NCBI GenBank assembly: GCA_951213105.1
Contig: OX578133.1
Coordinates: forward strand, 138,117,203-138,181,202
Direction of reading: 5' to 3'
Length of the DNA stretch: 64,000 nucleotides
Origin: Amaurobius ferox
Taxonomy: Eukaryota > Arthropoda > Arachnida > Araneae > Amaurobiidae
Below are positions 1 to 10,900 of the stretch, in pieces. Made by a program: the position numbers and the translations under genes. The notes under the pieces are model-generated. The model did no database searches, was not told the DNA's origin, and saw nothing but the letters and a program-made list of their open reading frames with translations. Numbering within the stretch: position 1 is the first letter of the stretch; the number at the start of each line of letters is the position of its first letter.

Positions 1-463
1 ACATTATCCCATAGAATATATAAAAAAAAATTCAGTAAAATATGTTAAGTAGTTTTGTAATTAAAAAAATTGTTTAATATAGGGAAAAAAACAAATGCAA
101 TTAAATTCCGACTTTGGGATATCTTCCAGAAAGAAAAGAGAGAGATATTATATAATAAATATCTCTCCATTTGTTTAAACGTTTTGCATATGGGAGTGGC
201 TTCATATTTTAAGATAAATTTGGTAGATAACAATTTTTCATTTTTTTTAAATTTTATATAACTCTTCATGATAAATTTAATTGATGGCATTTTAAATGCA
301 CTTTCCTACGTCCTAGAGAGTTAAAATTTGGTACACAGCTTAAATTTGTTGAACATTTTATTCGACAAAAATTTGATGGATCTTTAAATATAGATTATAC
401 ATTTTTTTCGAAATGGCCTGAAAATAATCCCCTTTCACTTCTATAAATCATTGGTGTAATATT
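1..463 (+). repeat. Probable 5' part of interspersed repeat R1, diverged
   Basis: The first ~90 bases resemble bases 59725-59810, inside the best-preserved R1 copy. The rest of this stretch is AT-rich with no recognisable gene. R1 seems to resume at 1314 after an inserted R2 copy, but the alignment between 90 and 463 is poor, so the boundaries are rough. Confidence 0.35.
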
Positions 464-1313
464 GTTAAAAATTCTGATGTGGACAGCACATGTCTTTCTC
501 TGCAGACTCATATCCGTTCTCTTTATTTATTCAATGATAATTTGAGTTTATCTGCACAACATAAGTATTTTAAATGACATTGAATTTATACGTTAAACTT
601 AAATTTGGTTCTCATTTGATAGCTGCACTTATTGTCAAAGGTGGCGTAGCGAAAACGCGAAAAAACTAGAATATCTCAAGAACGGCTAGTCCTAGAGTAA
701 TGGGGTTAGTCTTATTCTTTTTGTTGTCAAAAATCACATATAAAATAGGAATTTCATTGATATAATTGAGCACACGTAGTCTTTTATTTTTATATATAAC
801 GATTTTTGCTGGCCATTTCGCAAAAATAGCCCGTTCCTTTTTCCCGAATCGTAGTAGAATAACCTACAAATGATTTATATACAAAATTTTGTTAAATTTG
901 GTATATAAATCACTTGTAGGTTATTGAAATATTATACTCTAAATTTTGTTAAATTTGGTTCATTAGTTTTTAGCTAGAGTGGATAAAGGCAATTTCTGCG
1001 GCCATTTCGCAAAGAAGGCAGATTCTTTTATTACGAATCGTACTATAATCTAATGAACATCAGGATTTCCCACAAAAAACATACCTACCAAATTGTATGA
1101 AATTCGGTCCATTAGTTTTTCAATTAGAGTGGATGTAATATCCACACAGACACACAGAAACATACACAGATACACCTTTACACACACAGACGTCTTCCTA
1201 AAAGTAGTTTTTTCGTGTTCTAGAAGTCCCAAAACGTGTAGATACTTTGAAAATTCGAGTTCCGATCCTCGGCACGATTCCAATACTTTGAGTACATACA
1301 CATACACATATAT
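464..1313 (+). repeat. Interspersed repeat R2, copy 1
   Basis: Three related copies exist in the window (here, 51488-52266, and 55022-56240 on the minus strand). All begin with a CTGATGTGG-type motif followed by CAGCACATG. They share blocks such as AAAACTAgAATATCTC and GAACGGCTAGTCCTA, and blocks near 'aaattcggtccattag', and each has a CA/GT-rich simple repeat at the same internal place (1143-1190 here). No coding capacity was seen. This copy lacks the terminal hairpin found at 52230-52266. The class is unknown; it behaves like a non-autonomous element. Confidence 0.7.
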
Positions 1314-1749
1314 ATTATCTGTGTATTATCTGTGTATCTAAATTCCGTGCCTATGCAATTACAATAGTTGTGATTTTAAATGATCCCTAAACTTTTATTA
1401 TTTCTTCAAGGAAGCCTAATTTTAACATATGCAGAATGCAAATATCTCAAGCGATTGTAAGATGAATTACATAAGAATTGCTGAATTTTTTTCACACAAA
1501 ATTATTTAGCTCTGGAGTCTGGAATACAAGTTATATGAATGAAATATTCATTGATTTTGCATAAAGAATCAGATGATTTATATTTCGATACAGTTTTAAA
1601 TATTTAAGTATAATAAATTACTGTAGTTCTGTGATAATGTAAAAGATATTACCACTGAATGAATCACATTTTAGAAATTTTTAAATGAAATTACATTTCA
1701 GTTGGAAAGTGTTTCATAATCAATGCTTATGCATGATTGATCTTTCTTG
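1314..1749 (+). repeat. Interspersed repeat R1, copy 1 (3' part)
   Basis: This matches 59950-60402 (+) and 18238-18780 (-) over several hundred bases. Shared blocks include GAAGCCTAATTTTAA, GAATTGCTGAATTTTT, the phrase around 'ctctggagtctggaat', and a common end GATCTTTCTTG. No ORF or transposase was recognised, so the class is unknown. The shared right end at ~1749 marks the boundary with the Helitron-related sequence that follows. Confidence 0.75.
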
Positions 1750-1750
1750 T

Positions 1751-1950
1751 TAAATTCCCGCATAGTAAAAAGTACTCAGAATTTCGACTAATAATTTACA
1801 TTTTTAGTAAGGTCAAATATCTGGCATTCTTACAAGTCCAATCTGGTCAAGAAATCTTCCGTATTGCCTACAGGATCGGGATTTCAAGATTTTCCGAATT
1901 TCAATTTCTCGGTATCCTTGGTATATTTCTTCACCGGCGTTTCTCCCTGA
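1751..1950 (+). repeat. Helitron-family left segment shared with second Helitron
   Basis: This aligns with 16035-16250, for example at the block around AAAAAGTACTCA and the 'aatttcgactaataattt' block, and further on at a shared CTGGCATTCTTACAAGT. In the second Helitron the segment lies about 390 bases inside its TC end. That suggests the first 390 bases of the large Helitron have been lost or replaced here. Confidence 0.7.
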
Positions 1951-2389
1951 ATAATACGCAATTGCGAAATCATCGAATATATTCGATATTCGAAATACAT
2001 TACTTTTCAATTTAATTATTAGTGTTAACGTCATTAAACTAAAACAAACCATCCATTTCATTGGAATAAATTATTCATCCATTTTTATTGGAATAAATTA
2101 TTATTAAATTACTTTTCATTTTAAATGCATTTATTAGTTTTTAAAAACGTGATATTTTCTTACAACTCAACCCAAACATTTATCTGTTGTGTTAGTAACT
2201 TCTTTTAAACTGTTCTGTATCAAGATATGATTGACTTCTCTTTTTCAGATAAGATTTGAATTTATTGTTCTTTTAAGAACATTCTTTTTTTTTGTATAAC
2301 ATTATTACATAATAAGTGTACTTACACGTTTATAGTGTATTTTATTTATATTGTTTTATGTTTTAAAATTGTTCTTATTTAAACAGGGG

Positions 2390-2801
2390 TTCTGATTTAA
2401 CATATTTTCTATTTAGATAGATTAGATTTAGATTTTCTATAGTATTTAGATTTTTGTTTAATTTGTTCTTCTAAGAACACCATTTCTCTTTTTTATTTCT
2501 ATTTCTCTTTTTATATTTAAGTATATTTTAAGTGTACTTACTGTGTTTATTAAGTTAAGATCCAGACCGTCCGACCTGTGTTTTTATTACTGTGTTTATT
2601 AAGTGTATAACCGGGGGCTGTATATTGTTCTGATTTAACAGGTCATATAAAAAGGTTTGTGTGGTTTATTAACAGGTCATATTAACAGTTTTGTGTCATT
2701 TAACAGGTCATATTCTAGAATTGTATTTATATTTTTGTTTAAATTGTAAGCATTTTATTCAGTTTGGAGTTTATTTCAGCAATCGGCTATTGGTATTATG
2801 A
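2390..2801 (+). promoter_or_regulatory. Helitron ORF leader with three short direct repeats
   Basis: This AT-rich leader precedes the Helitron ORF. The 14-mer TTAACAGGTCATAT occurs three times, at 2635-2648, 2669-2682 and 2700-2713, with spacings of 34 and 31 bases. A short CAGACCGTCCGACC motif at 2563-2577 matches the tail of the SINE at 26492-26777 on its complementary strand. A promoter role is only inferred from position. Confidence 0.3.
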
Positions 2802-5800
2802 GTGTTTATAACTTTGTTTTGTGTTTTTATTGAAAACAAAAATACCTCCAAAAAAAAAGCGTGCTTAAGTAGCAAAACAAACCGAAGAAGAAACCGCGAA
2901 AGGAATGCCGCTGCTCAAGCCTCCAAAAGTGAGGAACAGTGTCAAAATAGACGGCTCGCTGATGCACAGAGAAGAGCTGCAGTTAGAGAAAATGAAACCC
3001 AGGAACAGCGGGAAGAAAGACAGATGCTTAACGCAGAGAGAATGACTGTAGTTAGGGAAAATGAAACCCAGGAACAGCAGGAAGAAAGACAGATGCTTAA
3101 CGCAGAGAGAATGACTGTAGTTAGGGAAAATGAAACCCAGGAACAGCGGGAAGAAAGACAGATGCTTAACGCAGAGAGAATGACTGTAGTTAGGGAAAAT
3201 GAAACCCAGGAACAGCGGGAAGAAAGACAGATGCTTAACGCAGAGAGAATGACTGTAGTTAGGGAAAATGAAACCCAGGAACATCGGGAAGAAAGACAGA
3301 TGCTTAACGCAGAGAGAATGACTGTAGTTAGGGAAAATGAAACCCAGGAACAGCGGGAAGAAAGACAGGTCGCTGATGCACAGAGAAGAGCTGCAGTTAG
3401 AAATCAAGTTTGGTTGGAAAAAGAAAATGCTGCATTCAGTTATGATTTTACTATTGATTATGCATCTGAACAAATGATTAAAGTAGGCAGAATGACAGTC
3501 GAATGCAACTTCTGCCATGCACTTAAATGGAAAGGGGAAACACCTGGTATGTGTTGCAGCAATGGGAAAATTCGCCTGCCTTTACTTCGAGATCCTCCGG
3601 AACCTCTTTCGACATTGCTTATGTCCAACTCGCCTGATGCAAGGCATTTCCAAGAAAACATAAGACGATATAATTCATGTTTTCAAATGACGTCATTTGG
3701 TTGCACACAGCTGATTAGAGAAGATGGATATATGCCTACATTTAAAGTGCAAGGTCAAGTGTACCACAGAATAGGGAGTCTGCAACCCCAAACAAATGAC
3801 GAGCCAAAATTTCTTCAGGTTTATTTTGTAGATGACAAGCAAAAACAGGCTGAACAACGTTGCAGGAATGTGATGCAGGCCAAACCAAATATAGTAGCAG
3901 AGTTACAGGACATGCTTCATGAGCACAACAGTTATGTAAGTAGTTTTAAGTGTGCTATGGAGAAAATGACTCCCGAATTTAAGGTTGTTATTCGGGCAGA
4001 TAAAACGCCTTCCGGTGAACATGAAGGAAGATTTAACGCACCGACAACATCAGAAGTGGCGGTTATTCTTGCTGGTAATGAACACGGCCGCAGAGACATC
4101 AAGCTTCATTTGAGGAGTGATGAGATTCAAAAGATTGCAGAAACGCATAGATCCTATGATGCACTTCAGTATCCGCTAATATTTTGGCAAGGTGAGGATG
4201 GGTACCACTTTGAAATGAGAGAAACGAATCCCACAACAGGCATTGCTACTTCAAAGAAGATTTCGGCAATGGACTTTTATGCATTCAGGATGATGTACCG
4301 AGCATCAAGCTTTAATATCATTTTAAGGTGTAAGACACTATTTCACCAGTTCGCCGTAGACGTATATGCAAAGATTGAATCAGAGCGTCTGAGGTTCATA
4401 CGCTTGAACCAGAGGAAACTACGGGTAGAAGATTATGTTCATCTGAGGGATGCTGTCAACAGTGATGGTAATGTTCGTGACATAGGCCAACTTATAATTT
4501 TACCTTCTAGCTTCACAGGTGGTCCTCGCTACATGCACGAAAGAACTCAAGACGCCATGACGTATGTCCGAAATTTTGGTAGACCTGACTTATTCATAAC
4601 GTTTACGTGTAATCCTCAGTGGGGTGAAGTAACAAATGAATTAATGCCCAGACAGAAAGGTCAGGATCGGCATGACTTGCTTGCTAGAGTCTTCCGCCAG
4701 AAATTGAAATCTCTGACCAACCTCCTCAATAAAGGAAAGATATTTGGTAACGTTGCCTGTTTCATGTACACGGCGGAGTGGCAGAAGCGGGGTCTTCCAC
4801 ATGCACATATCTTACTCTGGCTTCATGACAGAATCCATGTTCACAGAGTAGATGAATTCATCAGTGCGGAAATACCGAATCCGGAAATTGACCCAATTTT
4901 GTATGACATAGTCACAAAACATATGATTCATGGCCCATGCGGGAACATTAATTCACGCTCTCCCTGCATGAAAGACGGGATATGCACGAAGAGGTACCCA
5001 AGGAAACATTTGATTAATACGCGGACAGACCGTGACGGATATCCCCTCTATCGTCGCAGAGATCCAGAAGACGGGGGATTTACGGTAGTCAAGAAAGTAC
5101 GAGGTTCTGATGTCATGGTTGACAATAGATGGGTCGTTCCGTATTGTCCGTTATTATCGAAGGCATTCAATGCCCACATTAATGTGGAATACTGTAGCTC
5201 GGTTCAGTCTATCAAATATGTGTGCAAATATGTTAATAAGGGGTCTGACATGGCAGCATTTCAAGTGACGACTGACGAAAGTGTGCATGATGAGGTGCAG
5301 CAGTATGAAATTGGCCGTTACATTAGCAGCAATGAGGCCATTTGGAGGATCTTGGGCTTTCCCATTCACGAGAGATATCCCACAGTCACTCATTTGAGCG
5401 TTCATCTTGAGAATGGGCAGAGAGTTTACTTCACAAGTGAGAATGCACGAGCCCGAGCACAGTCCCCGCCAGATACAACACTTACTGCCTTCTTCTCCCT
5501 GTGCCAAAGTGACGAGTTCGCTCGCACTCTGCTGTACCATCAGTTGCCAAAGTACTACACGTGGAATGCAAGCAGAAAAAAATGGCTCCGTCGTAAGTCT
5601 GGTCAAATTGTACTGGAACATTCGGGTATTAGATCAAGCGATGCACTTGGTCGTGTCTACACAGTTCATCCAACCAACTCTGAATGCTTTCATCTTCGAC
5701 TGTTGCTTCACGAAGTACAAGGTCCTACATCCTTCAGCTTTTTAAAAACTGTTGGCGAAACAGTATGTGATACTTTCAAGCAAGCCTGCCAGCTAAAAGG

Positions 5801-7571
5801 CCTTCTCGAAGATGACTCACAATGGAAAAATACACTGGAAGAAGCAGCTGCCACTCGATCAGCGGGAATGCTCCGTAATCTATTTGTACTTATGCTGCAG
5901 ACATGTTCCATGTCAAATCCTCTGGAGCTGTGGAATTTACAGAAACAAAATATGTCTGAAGACATTTTGCACCAGGCAAGAGTTAGGACCAATAACTTTG
6001 AGTTAGTGTATGACGATGTCATCTTCAATCAAGCATTGATCTTTCTCGAAGATAAGATCAAGGCCTTAGGTGGTTTGAATTTAAAAGCATTCGGACTTCC
6101 TGAGCCACAAAGGGGCGACTCTAGCAGTCTCAACTACGAAATAATGAGGGAGACAAGCTACAATATAGATGAACTAACAACGTATGTCCAATCAAATGAG
6201 CCAAATCTGGTTGAGGATCAGAGACAAGCCTTTGAGTTAATTACATCTGCTGTTTTTGATGGAGTGGGTGGAATATTCTTCTTAGACGCACCCGGTGGAA
6301 CAGGGAAAACTTATCTTATCAATCTTCTTTTAGCAAAAGTGAGACAGAGAGGTATGGTTGCCCTTGCTGTAGCTTCTTCGGGAATTGCTGCTACTCTTTT
6401 GGCTGGAGGAAGAACAGCTCATTCAGTGTTTAAATTACCTCTAAATCTAGCAAGTGTTGAACATCCCACTTGCAACATTTCAAGAAGTTCGAATAAGGCT
6501 GCACTTCTCAGAAGATGCAAGCTTATTGTCTGGGATGAGTGCACAATGTCAAACAAGGCTGCTTTGGAAGCTCTTGACGTTACCATGCAAGACCTTTTTC
6601 ATAACACAAGACGTATAGGAGGAGTAACTTTGGTTTTATCTGGGGATTTCAGGCAGACTCTTCCAGTAATTCAACGTGGTACAAAAGCGGATGAAATACA
6701 TGCATCAATTAAAACATCTTGCCTTTGGACAAATGTTCAAAGACTCAGGTTAGAAACGAACATGAGAGTTCATATAACAGGTCATGCCGCTGCTCAAGAA
6801 TTTGCAGAGAACCTACTGCGACTTGGAAACGGGGACATAACCGCTGATGACAAGGGATTAATAGAGATGGGATTTATTGGAAATATTGTTACAACACCAG
6901 TAGAACTAAAAGAAAGTGTATTTCCCAACATTGAGCGTCACTTCCGAGACCCTAAGTGGCTATGTGAAAGAGCTATTCTTGCTCCCACGAACGAAGCGGT
7001 TAATGTCATTAACAGACAACTACTCATGAAACTTCCTGCTTCTGTTCACACGTACAAGTCTGTAGATTCTGTAATAGATATAAATCAGGCCGTCGAGTAC
7101 TCACCAGAATTTTTGAATTCACTGGAAATTTCTGGTGTGCCCTCACATAAATTAGAACTAAAGATTGGGGCACCCATAATGCTTTTAAGAAATCTAGATC
7201 CACCGGCACTGTGTAATGGAACAAGATTGATTGTTAAGAAAATGATGCCTAATGTCCTTGAGGCAACGATCATAACAGGTCATTCTGCTGGAAGTCACGT
7301 TTTTCTACCACGCATCCCTATCATACCGCCAAACCTCCCGTTTGAGTTTAAACGCCTACAGTTTCCAGTTCGGCTCAGTTTTGCGATGAGTATAAACAAA
7401 TCTCAGGGACAGAGTTTGAAAGTTGTTGGACTCAACCTACAAAGGCCTTGCTTCTCCCATGGACAACTTTATGTTGGTTGCTCAAGAGTTGGGGATAATA
7501 GGAATCTATTTATACTTGCACCAGATGGGAAAACAAAAAATATCGTGTATAAGGAAATACTGCGAAAGTGA
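2802..7571 (+). CDS. Helitron Rep/PIF1-family helicase (rolling-circle transposase)
   Basis: This 1,589-residue uninterrupted ORF encodes the protein that nicks, unwinds and joins Helitron DNA in rolling-circle transposition. Residues ~63-200 are six tandem copies of a 23-residue charged repeat (ENETQEQREERQ...). A Helitron_like_N/Rep region follows, with the HUH motif in LPHAHILLWL near residue 667 and the paired-tyrosine motif KYVCKYVNKG near 804. The C-terminal third is a PIF1/SF1B helicase: Walker A GGTGKT near 1166, Walker B VWDEC near 1244, a GDFRQTLPV block, and the late motif SINKSQGQS followed by YVGCSR. No stop codon or frameshift interrupts any domain, so this is a candidate active copy. 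The first ATG gives an odd hydrophobic N terminus. One base out of frame at 2842, ATA-CCT-CCA followed by lysine codons looks like a mutated ancestral start, so the extreme N terminus is uncertain. Confidence 0.93.
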   Translation: MFITLFCVFIENKNTSKKKACLSSKTNRRRNRERNAAAQASKSEEQCQNRRLADAQRRAAVRENETQEQREERQMLNAERMTVVRENETQEQQEERQMLNAERMTVVRENETQEQREERQMLNAERMTVVRENETQEQREERQMLNAERMTVVRENETQEHREERQMLNAERMTVVRENETQEQREERQVADAQRRAAVRNQVWLEKENAAFSYDFTIDYASEQMIKVGRMTVECNFCHALKWKGETPGMCCSNGKIRLPLLRDPPEPLSTLLMSNSPDARHFQENIRRYNSCFQMTSFGCTQLIREDGYMPTFKVQGQVYHRIGSLQPQTNDEPKFLQVYFVDDKQKQAEQRCRNVMQAKPNIVAELQDMLHEHNSYVSSFKCAMEKMTPEFKVVIRADKTPSGEHEGRFNAPTTSEVAVILAGNEHGRRDIKLHLRSDEIQKIAETHRSYDALQYPLIFWQGEDGYHFEMRETNPTTGIATSKKISAMDFYAFRMMYRASSFNIILRCKTLFHQFAVDVYAKIESERLRFIRLNQRKLRVEDYVHLRDAVNSDGNVRDIGQLIILPSSFTGGPRYMHERTQDAMTYVRNFGRPDLFITFTCNPQWGEVTNELMPRQKGQDRHDLLARVFRQKLKSLTNLLNKGKIFGNVACFMYTAEWQKRGLPHAHILLWLHDRIHVHRVDEFISAEIPNPEIDPILYDIVTKHMIHGPCGNINSRSPCMKDGICTKRYPRKHLINTRTDRDGYPLYRRRDPEDGGFTVVKKVRGSDVMVDNRWVVPYCPLLSKAFNAHINVEYCSSVQSIKYVCKYVNKGSDMAAFQVTTDESVHDEVQQYEIGRYISSNEAIWRILGFPIHERYPTVTHLSVHLENGQRVYFTSENARARAQSPPDTTLTAFFSLCQSDEFARTLLYHQLPKYYTWNASRKKWLRRKSGQIVLEHSGIRSSDALGRVYTVHPTNSECFHLRLLLHEVQGPTSFSFLKTVGETVCDTFKQACQLKGLLEDDSQWKNTLEEAAATRSAGMLRNLFVLMLQTCSMSNPLELWNLQKQNMSEDILHQARVRTNNFELVYDDVIFNQALIFLEDKIKALGGLNLKAFGLPEPQRGDSSSLNYEIMRETSYNIDELTTYVQSNEPNLVEDQRQAFELITSAVFDGVGGIFFLDAPGGTGKTYLINLLLAKVRQRGMVALAVASSGIAATLLAGGRTAHSVFKLPLNLASVEHPTCNISRSSNKAALLRRCKLIVWDECTMSNKAALEALDVTMQDLFHNTRRIGGVTLVLSGDFRQTLPVIQRGTKADEIHASIKTSCLWTNVQRLRLETNMRVHITGHAAAQEFAENLLRLGNGDITADDKGLIEMGFIGNIVTTPVELKESVFPNIERHFRDPKWLCERAILAPTNEAVNVINRQLLMKLPASVHTYKSVDSVIDINQAVEYSPEFLNSLEISGVPSHKLELKIGAPIMLLRNLDPPALCNGTRLIVKKMMPNVLEATIITGHSAGSHVFLPRIPIIPPNLPFEFKRLQFPVRLSFAMSINKSQGQSLKVVGLNLQRPCFSHGQLYVGCSRVGDNRNLFILAPDGKTKNIVYKEILRK
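2986..3399 (+). repeat. 69-bp coding minisatellite inside the Helitron ORF
   Basis: Six head-to-tail 69-bp units, each 23 codons, are nearly identical in sequence. The middle four or five differ by only one or two bases, such as CAG/CAT or CGG/CAG. The unit also lacks stops on the opposite strand, which explains the long antisense open frame here. The repeats would form a highly charged, probably coiled or extended linker before the Rep domain. Confidence 0.9.
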
Positions 7572-7929
7572 AACAAAATTTCATTTTCTAAATTATCAAA
7601 ATCTAAAATGAACTAAAGAAATGAATGGAGTCTAAAATGGAAATCCTGCTCTGGAGTTTGTTGGCCTTTGGCCTGAGATCAAAGATGTATAGTTTGAAAA
7701 CACCTTTCATGGAGATGATAACTGCTAAAGGTGTTAATAAGAATGCTGTGAAAAAAATAATCTGTTATCAAGATTACTATATCTGTATAACAAGGCGAAG
7801 ATATAATAGAGTTGAACAATTTAAAATTGCAAGTAAAGACCATCAGATTTATACTGTTAGGCAAATAATAATTGAAATATCCACCTATGAAGATAAACGT
7901 TATATGATGATAAACGTTATAGGTGATAG
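7572..7929 (+). other. Helitron region between ORF and satellite
   Basis: This AT-rich segment contains a 103-codon open frame (7625-7936) with no similarity I recognise and no clear coding bias. Near the end the phrase GATAAACGTTATAGGTGAT is duplicated (about 7900-7950), which looks like the start of tandem amplification. I would not annotate a second protein without expression evidence. Confidence 0.4.
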
Positions 7930-10900
7930 ACTATGATAAACGTTATAGGTGATGGTATGAAATTTAAATTATTGAATTATGATGGATTGAATTGTGGCGA
8001 TATATTGTGACGTAATGTATTGTTGTATAGTAATAACTTAAGTGTGGTGATGTATTAATTGTTGCAATGTATTGTTTACATTGAGTGGTGGTTGGGACCA
8101 CATTGAAATAACTTAATTGAGGCGATGTATTATTGTGGTGTCAAGAATTGTCGTATTATAAAACTTAATTGTGGCGATGTATTTGCTTTTTATACGGTTG
8201 CTTTTTATACGGTTTTTGGCCTAGGGACAATTAAAAACCGAATTAGTGTTTGGGTGCTTTTTATACGGTTTTTGGCCTAGCGACAATTAAAAACCGAATA
8301 AGTGTTTGCTTTTTACACGGTTTTTGGCTTAGGCACAATTAAAAACCGAATTACTCTTTGCTTTTTATAAGGTTTCTGCCTCATTATGCTGGATTGAATT
8401 GTGGCGATGTATTGTTTACATCGGGTGATGTATTTTTGTAGCGTACTGTATTGTTGTATTGTAAAAACTTAATTGTGGTGATGTATTGTTTACAACGAGT
8501 GGTGGTTGGGACCACAATGTAAAACTTAATCATTGATCGCTTTTTATATGGTTTTTGGCCTAGGGACAATTAAAAACCGAATTAGTGTTTGGTTGCTTTT
8601 TACACGGTTTTTGGCCTAGGGATAATTAAAAACCAAATTAGTGTTTACTTTTTATAAGGTTTCCGGCTCATTATGCTGGATTGAATTATGCCGATGTATT
8701 GTTTACATTGGGTGGTGGTTGGGACCACAATGAAAAACCTTAATTGTGTCGACGTATTGTTGTGTCGTACTCTATTGTATTGTAAAAACTTAATTGTGGC
8801 GATGTATTATTTACATCGGGTGGTGGTTGGAACCACAATAAAAAAACTTAATCATTGATTGCTTTTTATACGGTTTTTGGCCTAAGGACAATTAAAAACC
8901 GAATAAGTGTTTGCTTTTTACACGGTTTTTGGCTTAGGCACAATTAAAAACCGAATTACTGTTTGCTTTTTATAAGGTTTCTGCCTCATTATGCTGGATT
9001 GAATTGTGGCGATGTATTGTTTACATCGGTTGGTGGTTGGGACCACAATGAAAAACTTAATTATGGCGATGTATTTTTGTATTACAAAACTTAATTATGG
9101 CGATGTATTTTTGTGGCGTACTGTATTGTTGTATTGTAGAAACTTAATTGTGGCGATGTATTGTTTACATCGGGGGGTGGTTGGGACCGCAAGGAAAAAA
9201 CTTAATTATGGCGATGTATTTTTGTAGCGTACTGTATTGTTGTATTGTAAAAACTTAATTGTGGTGATGTATTGTTTACAACGAGTCGTGGTTGGGACCA
9301 CAATGTGAAACTTAATCATTGATCGCTTTTTATACGGTTTTTGGCCTAGGGACAATTAAAAACCGAATTAGTGTTTGGTTGCTTTTTATACGGTTTTTGG
9401 CCTAGCGACAATTAAAAACCGAATAAGTATTTGCTTTTTATAAGGTTTCCGGCTCATTATGCTGGATTGAATTATGCCGATGTATTGTTTACATTGGGTG
9501 GGGGTTGGGACCACAATGAAAAACCTTAATTGTGTCGACGTATTGTTGTGGCGTACTCTATTGTATTGTAAAAACTTAATTGTGGCGATGTATTATTTAC
9601 ATCGGGTGGTGGTTGGAACCACAATAAAAAAACTTAATCATTGATTGCTTTTTATACGGTTTTTGGCCTAAGGACAATTAAAAACCGAATAAGTGTTTGC
9701 TTTTTACACGGTTTTTGGCTTAGGCACAATTAAAAACCGAATTACTCTTTGCTTTTTATAAGGTTTCTGCCTCATTATGCTGGATTGAATTGTGGCGATG
9801 TATTGTTTACATCGGGTGATGTATTTTTGTAGCGTACTGTATTGTTGTATTGTAAAAACTTAATTATGGTGATGTATTGTTTACAACGAGTGGTGGTTGG
9901 GACCACAATGTAAAACTTAATCATTGATCGCTTTTTATACGGTTTTTACCCTAGGGACAATTAAAAACCGAATTAGTGTTTGGTTGCTTTTTACACGGTT
10001 TTTGGCCTAGGGATAATTAAAAACCGAATTAGTGTTTACTTTTTATAAGGTTTCCGGCTCATTATGCTGGATTGAATTATGCCGATGTATTGTTTACATT
10101 GAGTGGTGGTTGGGACCACAATGAAAAACCTTAATTGTGTCGACGTATTGTTGTGGCGTACTCTATTGTATTGTAAAAACTTAATTGTGGCGATGTATTA
10201 TTTACATCGGGTGGTGGTTGGGACCACAATGCAAAAACTTAAACACTGAAGAAATAAAAAAATAAAGTTATGGAGATTGTCGCGGTGCAATTATGCATCG
10301 GGTGGTGGTGGGGACAATCTTTAAAAAAAAAACTTTTAAAACTGAATTAGTGTTTACTTTTTATAAGGTTTCTGGCTCATTATGATGGATTGAATTGCGG
10401 CGATGTATTGTTTACATCGGGTGGTGGTTGGGACCACAATGCAAAAACTTAAACACTGAAGAAATAAAAAAATAAAGTTATGGAGATTGTCGCGGTGCAT
10501 TTATGCATCGGGTGGTGGTGGGGACAATCTTTAAAAAAAAAAACTTTTAAAACTGAATTAGTGTTTACTTTTTATAAGGTTTCTGGCTCATTATGATGGA
10601 TTGAATTGTGGCGATGTATTGTTTACATCGGGTGGTGGTTGGGACTACAATGAAAAAACTTAATTGTGGCGACATATTGTTGTGGCGTACTCTATTGTTG
10701 TATTGTACAAACTTAATTGTGGCGATGTATTATTTACATCGGGTGGTGGTTGGAACCACAATGAAAAAACTTAATCATTGATTGCTTTTTATACGGTTTT
10801 TGGCCTAAGGACAATTAAAAACCGAATAAGTTTTTGCTTTTTACACGGTTTTTGGCCTAGGCACAATTAAAAACCGAATTACTGTTTGCTTTTTATATGG

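Noticed and set aside
2865..3518. 217-codon minus-strand frame opposite the Helitron N terminus
   Set aside because: It is the mirror of the 69-bp coding repeat, which has no stops on either strand. The peptide is a repetitive SFFPLFLGFIFPN pattern with no gene-like features.
5154..6028. Several 100-155 codon frames overlapping the Helitron ORF in other frames
   Set aside because: These are shadows of the strong Rep/helicase frame.
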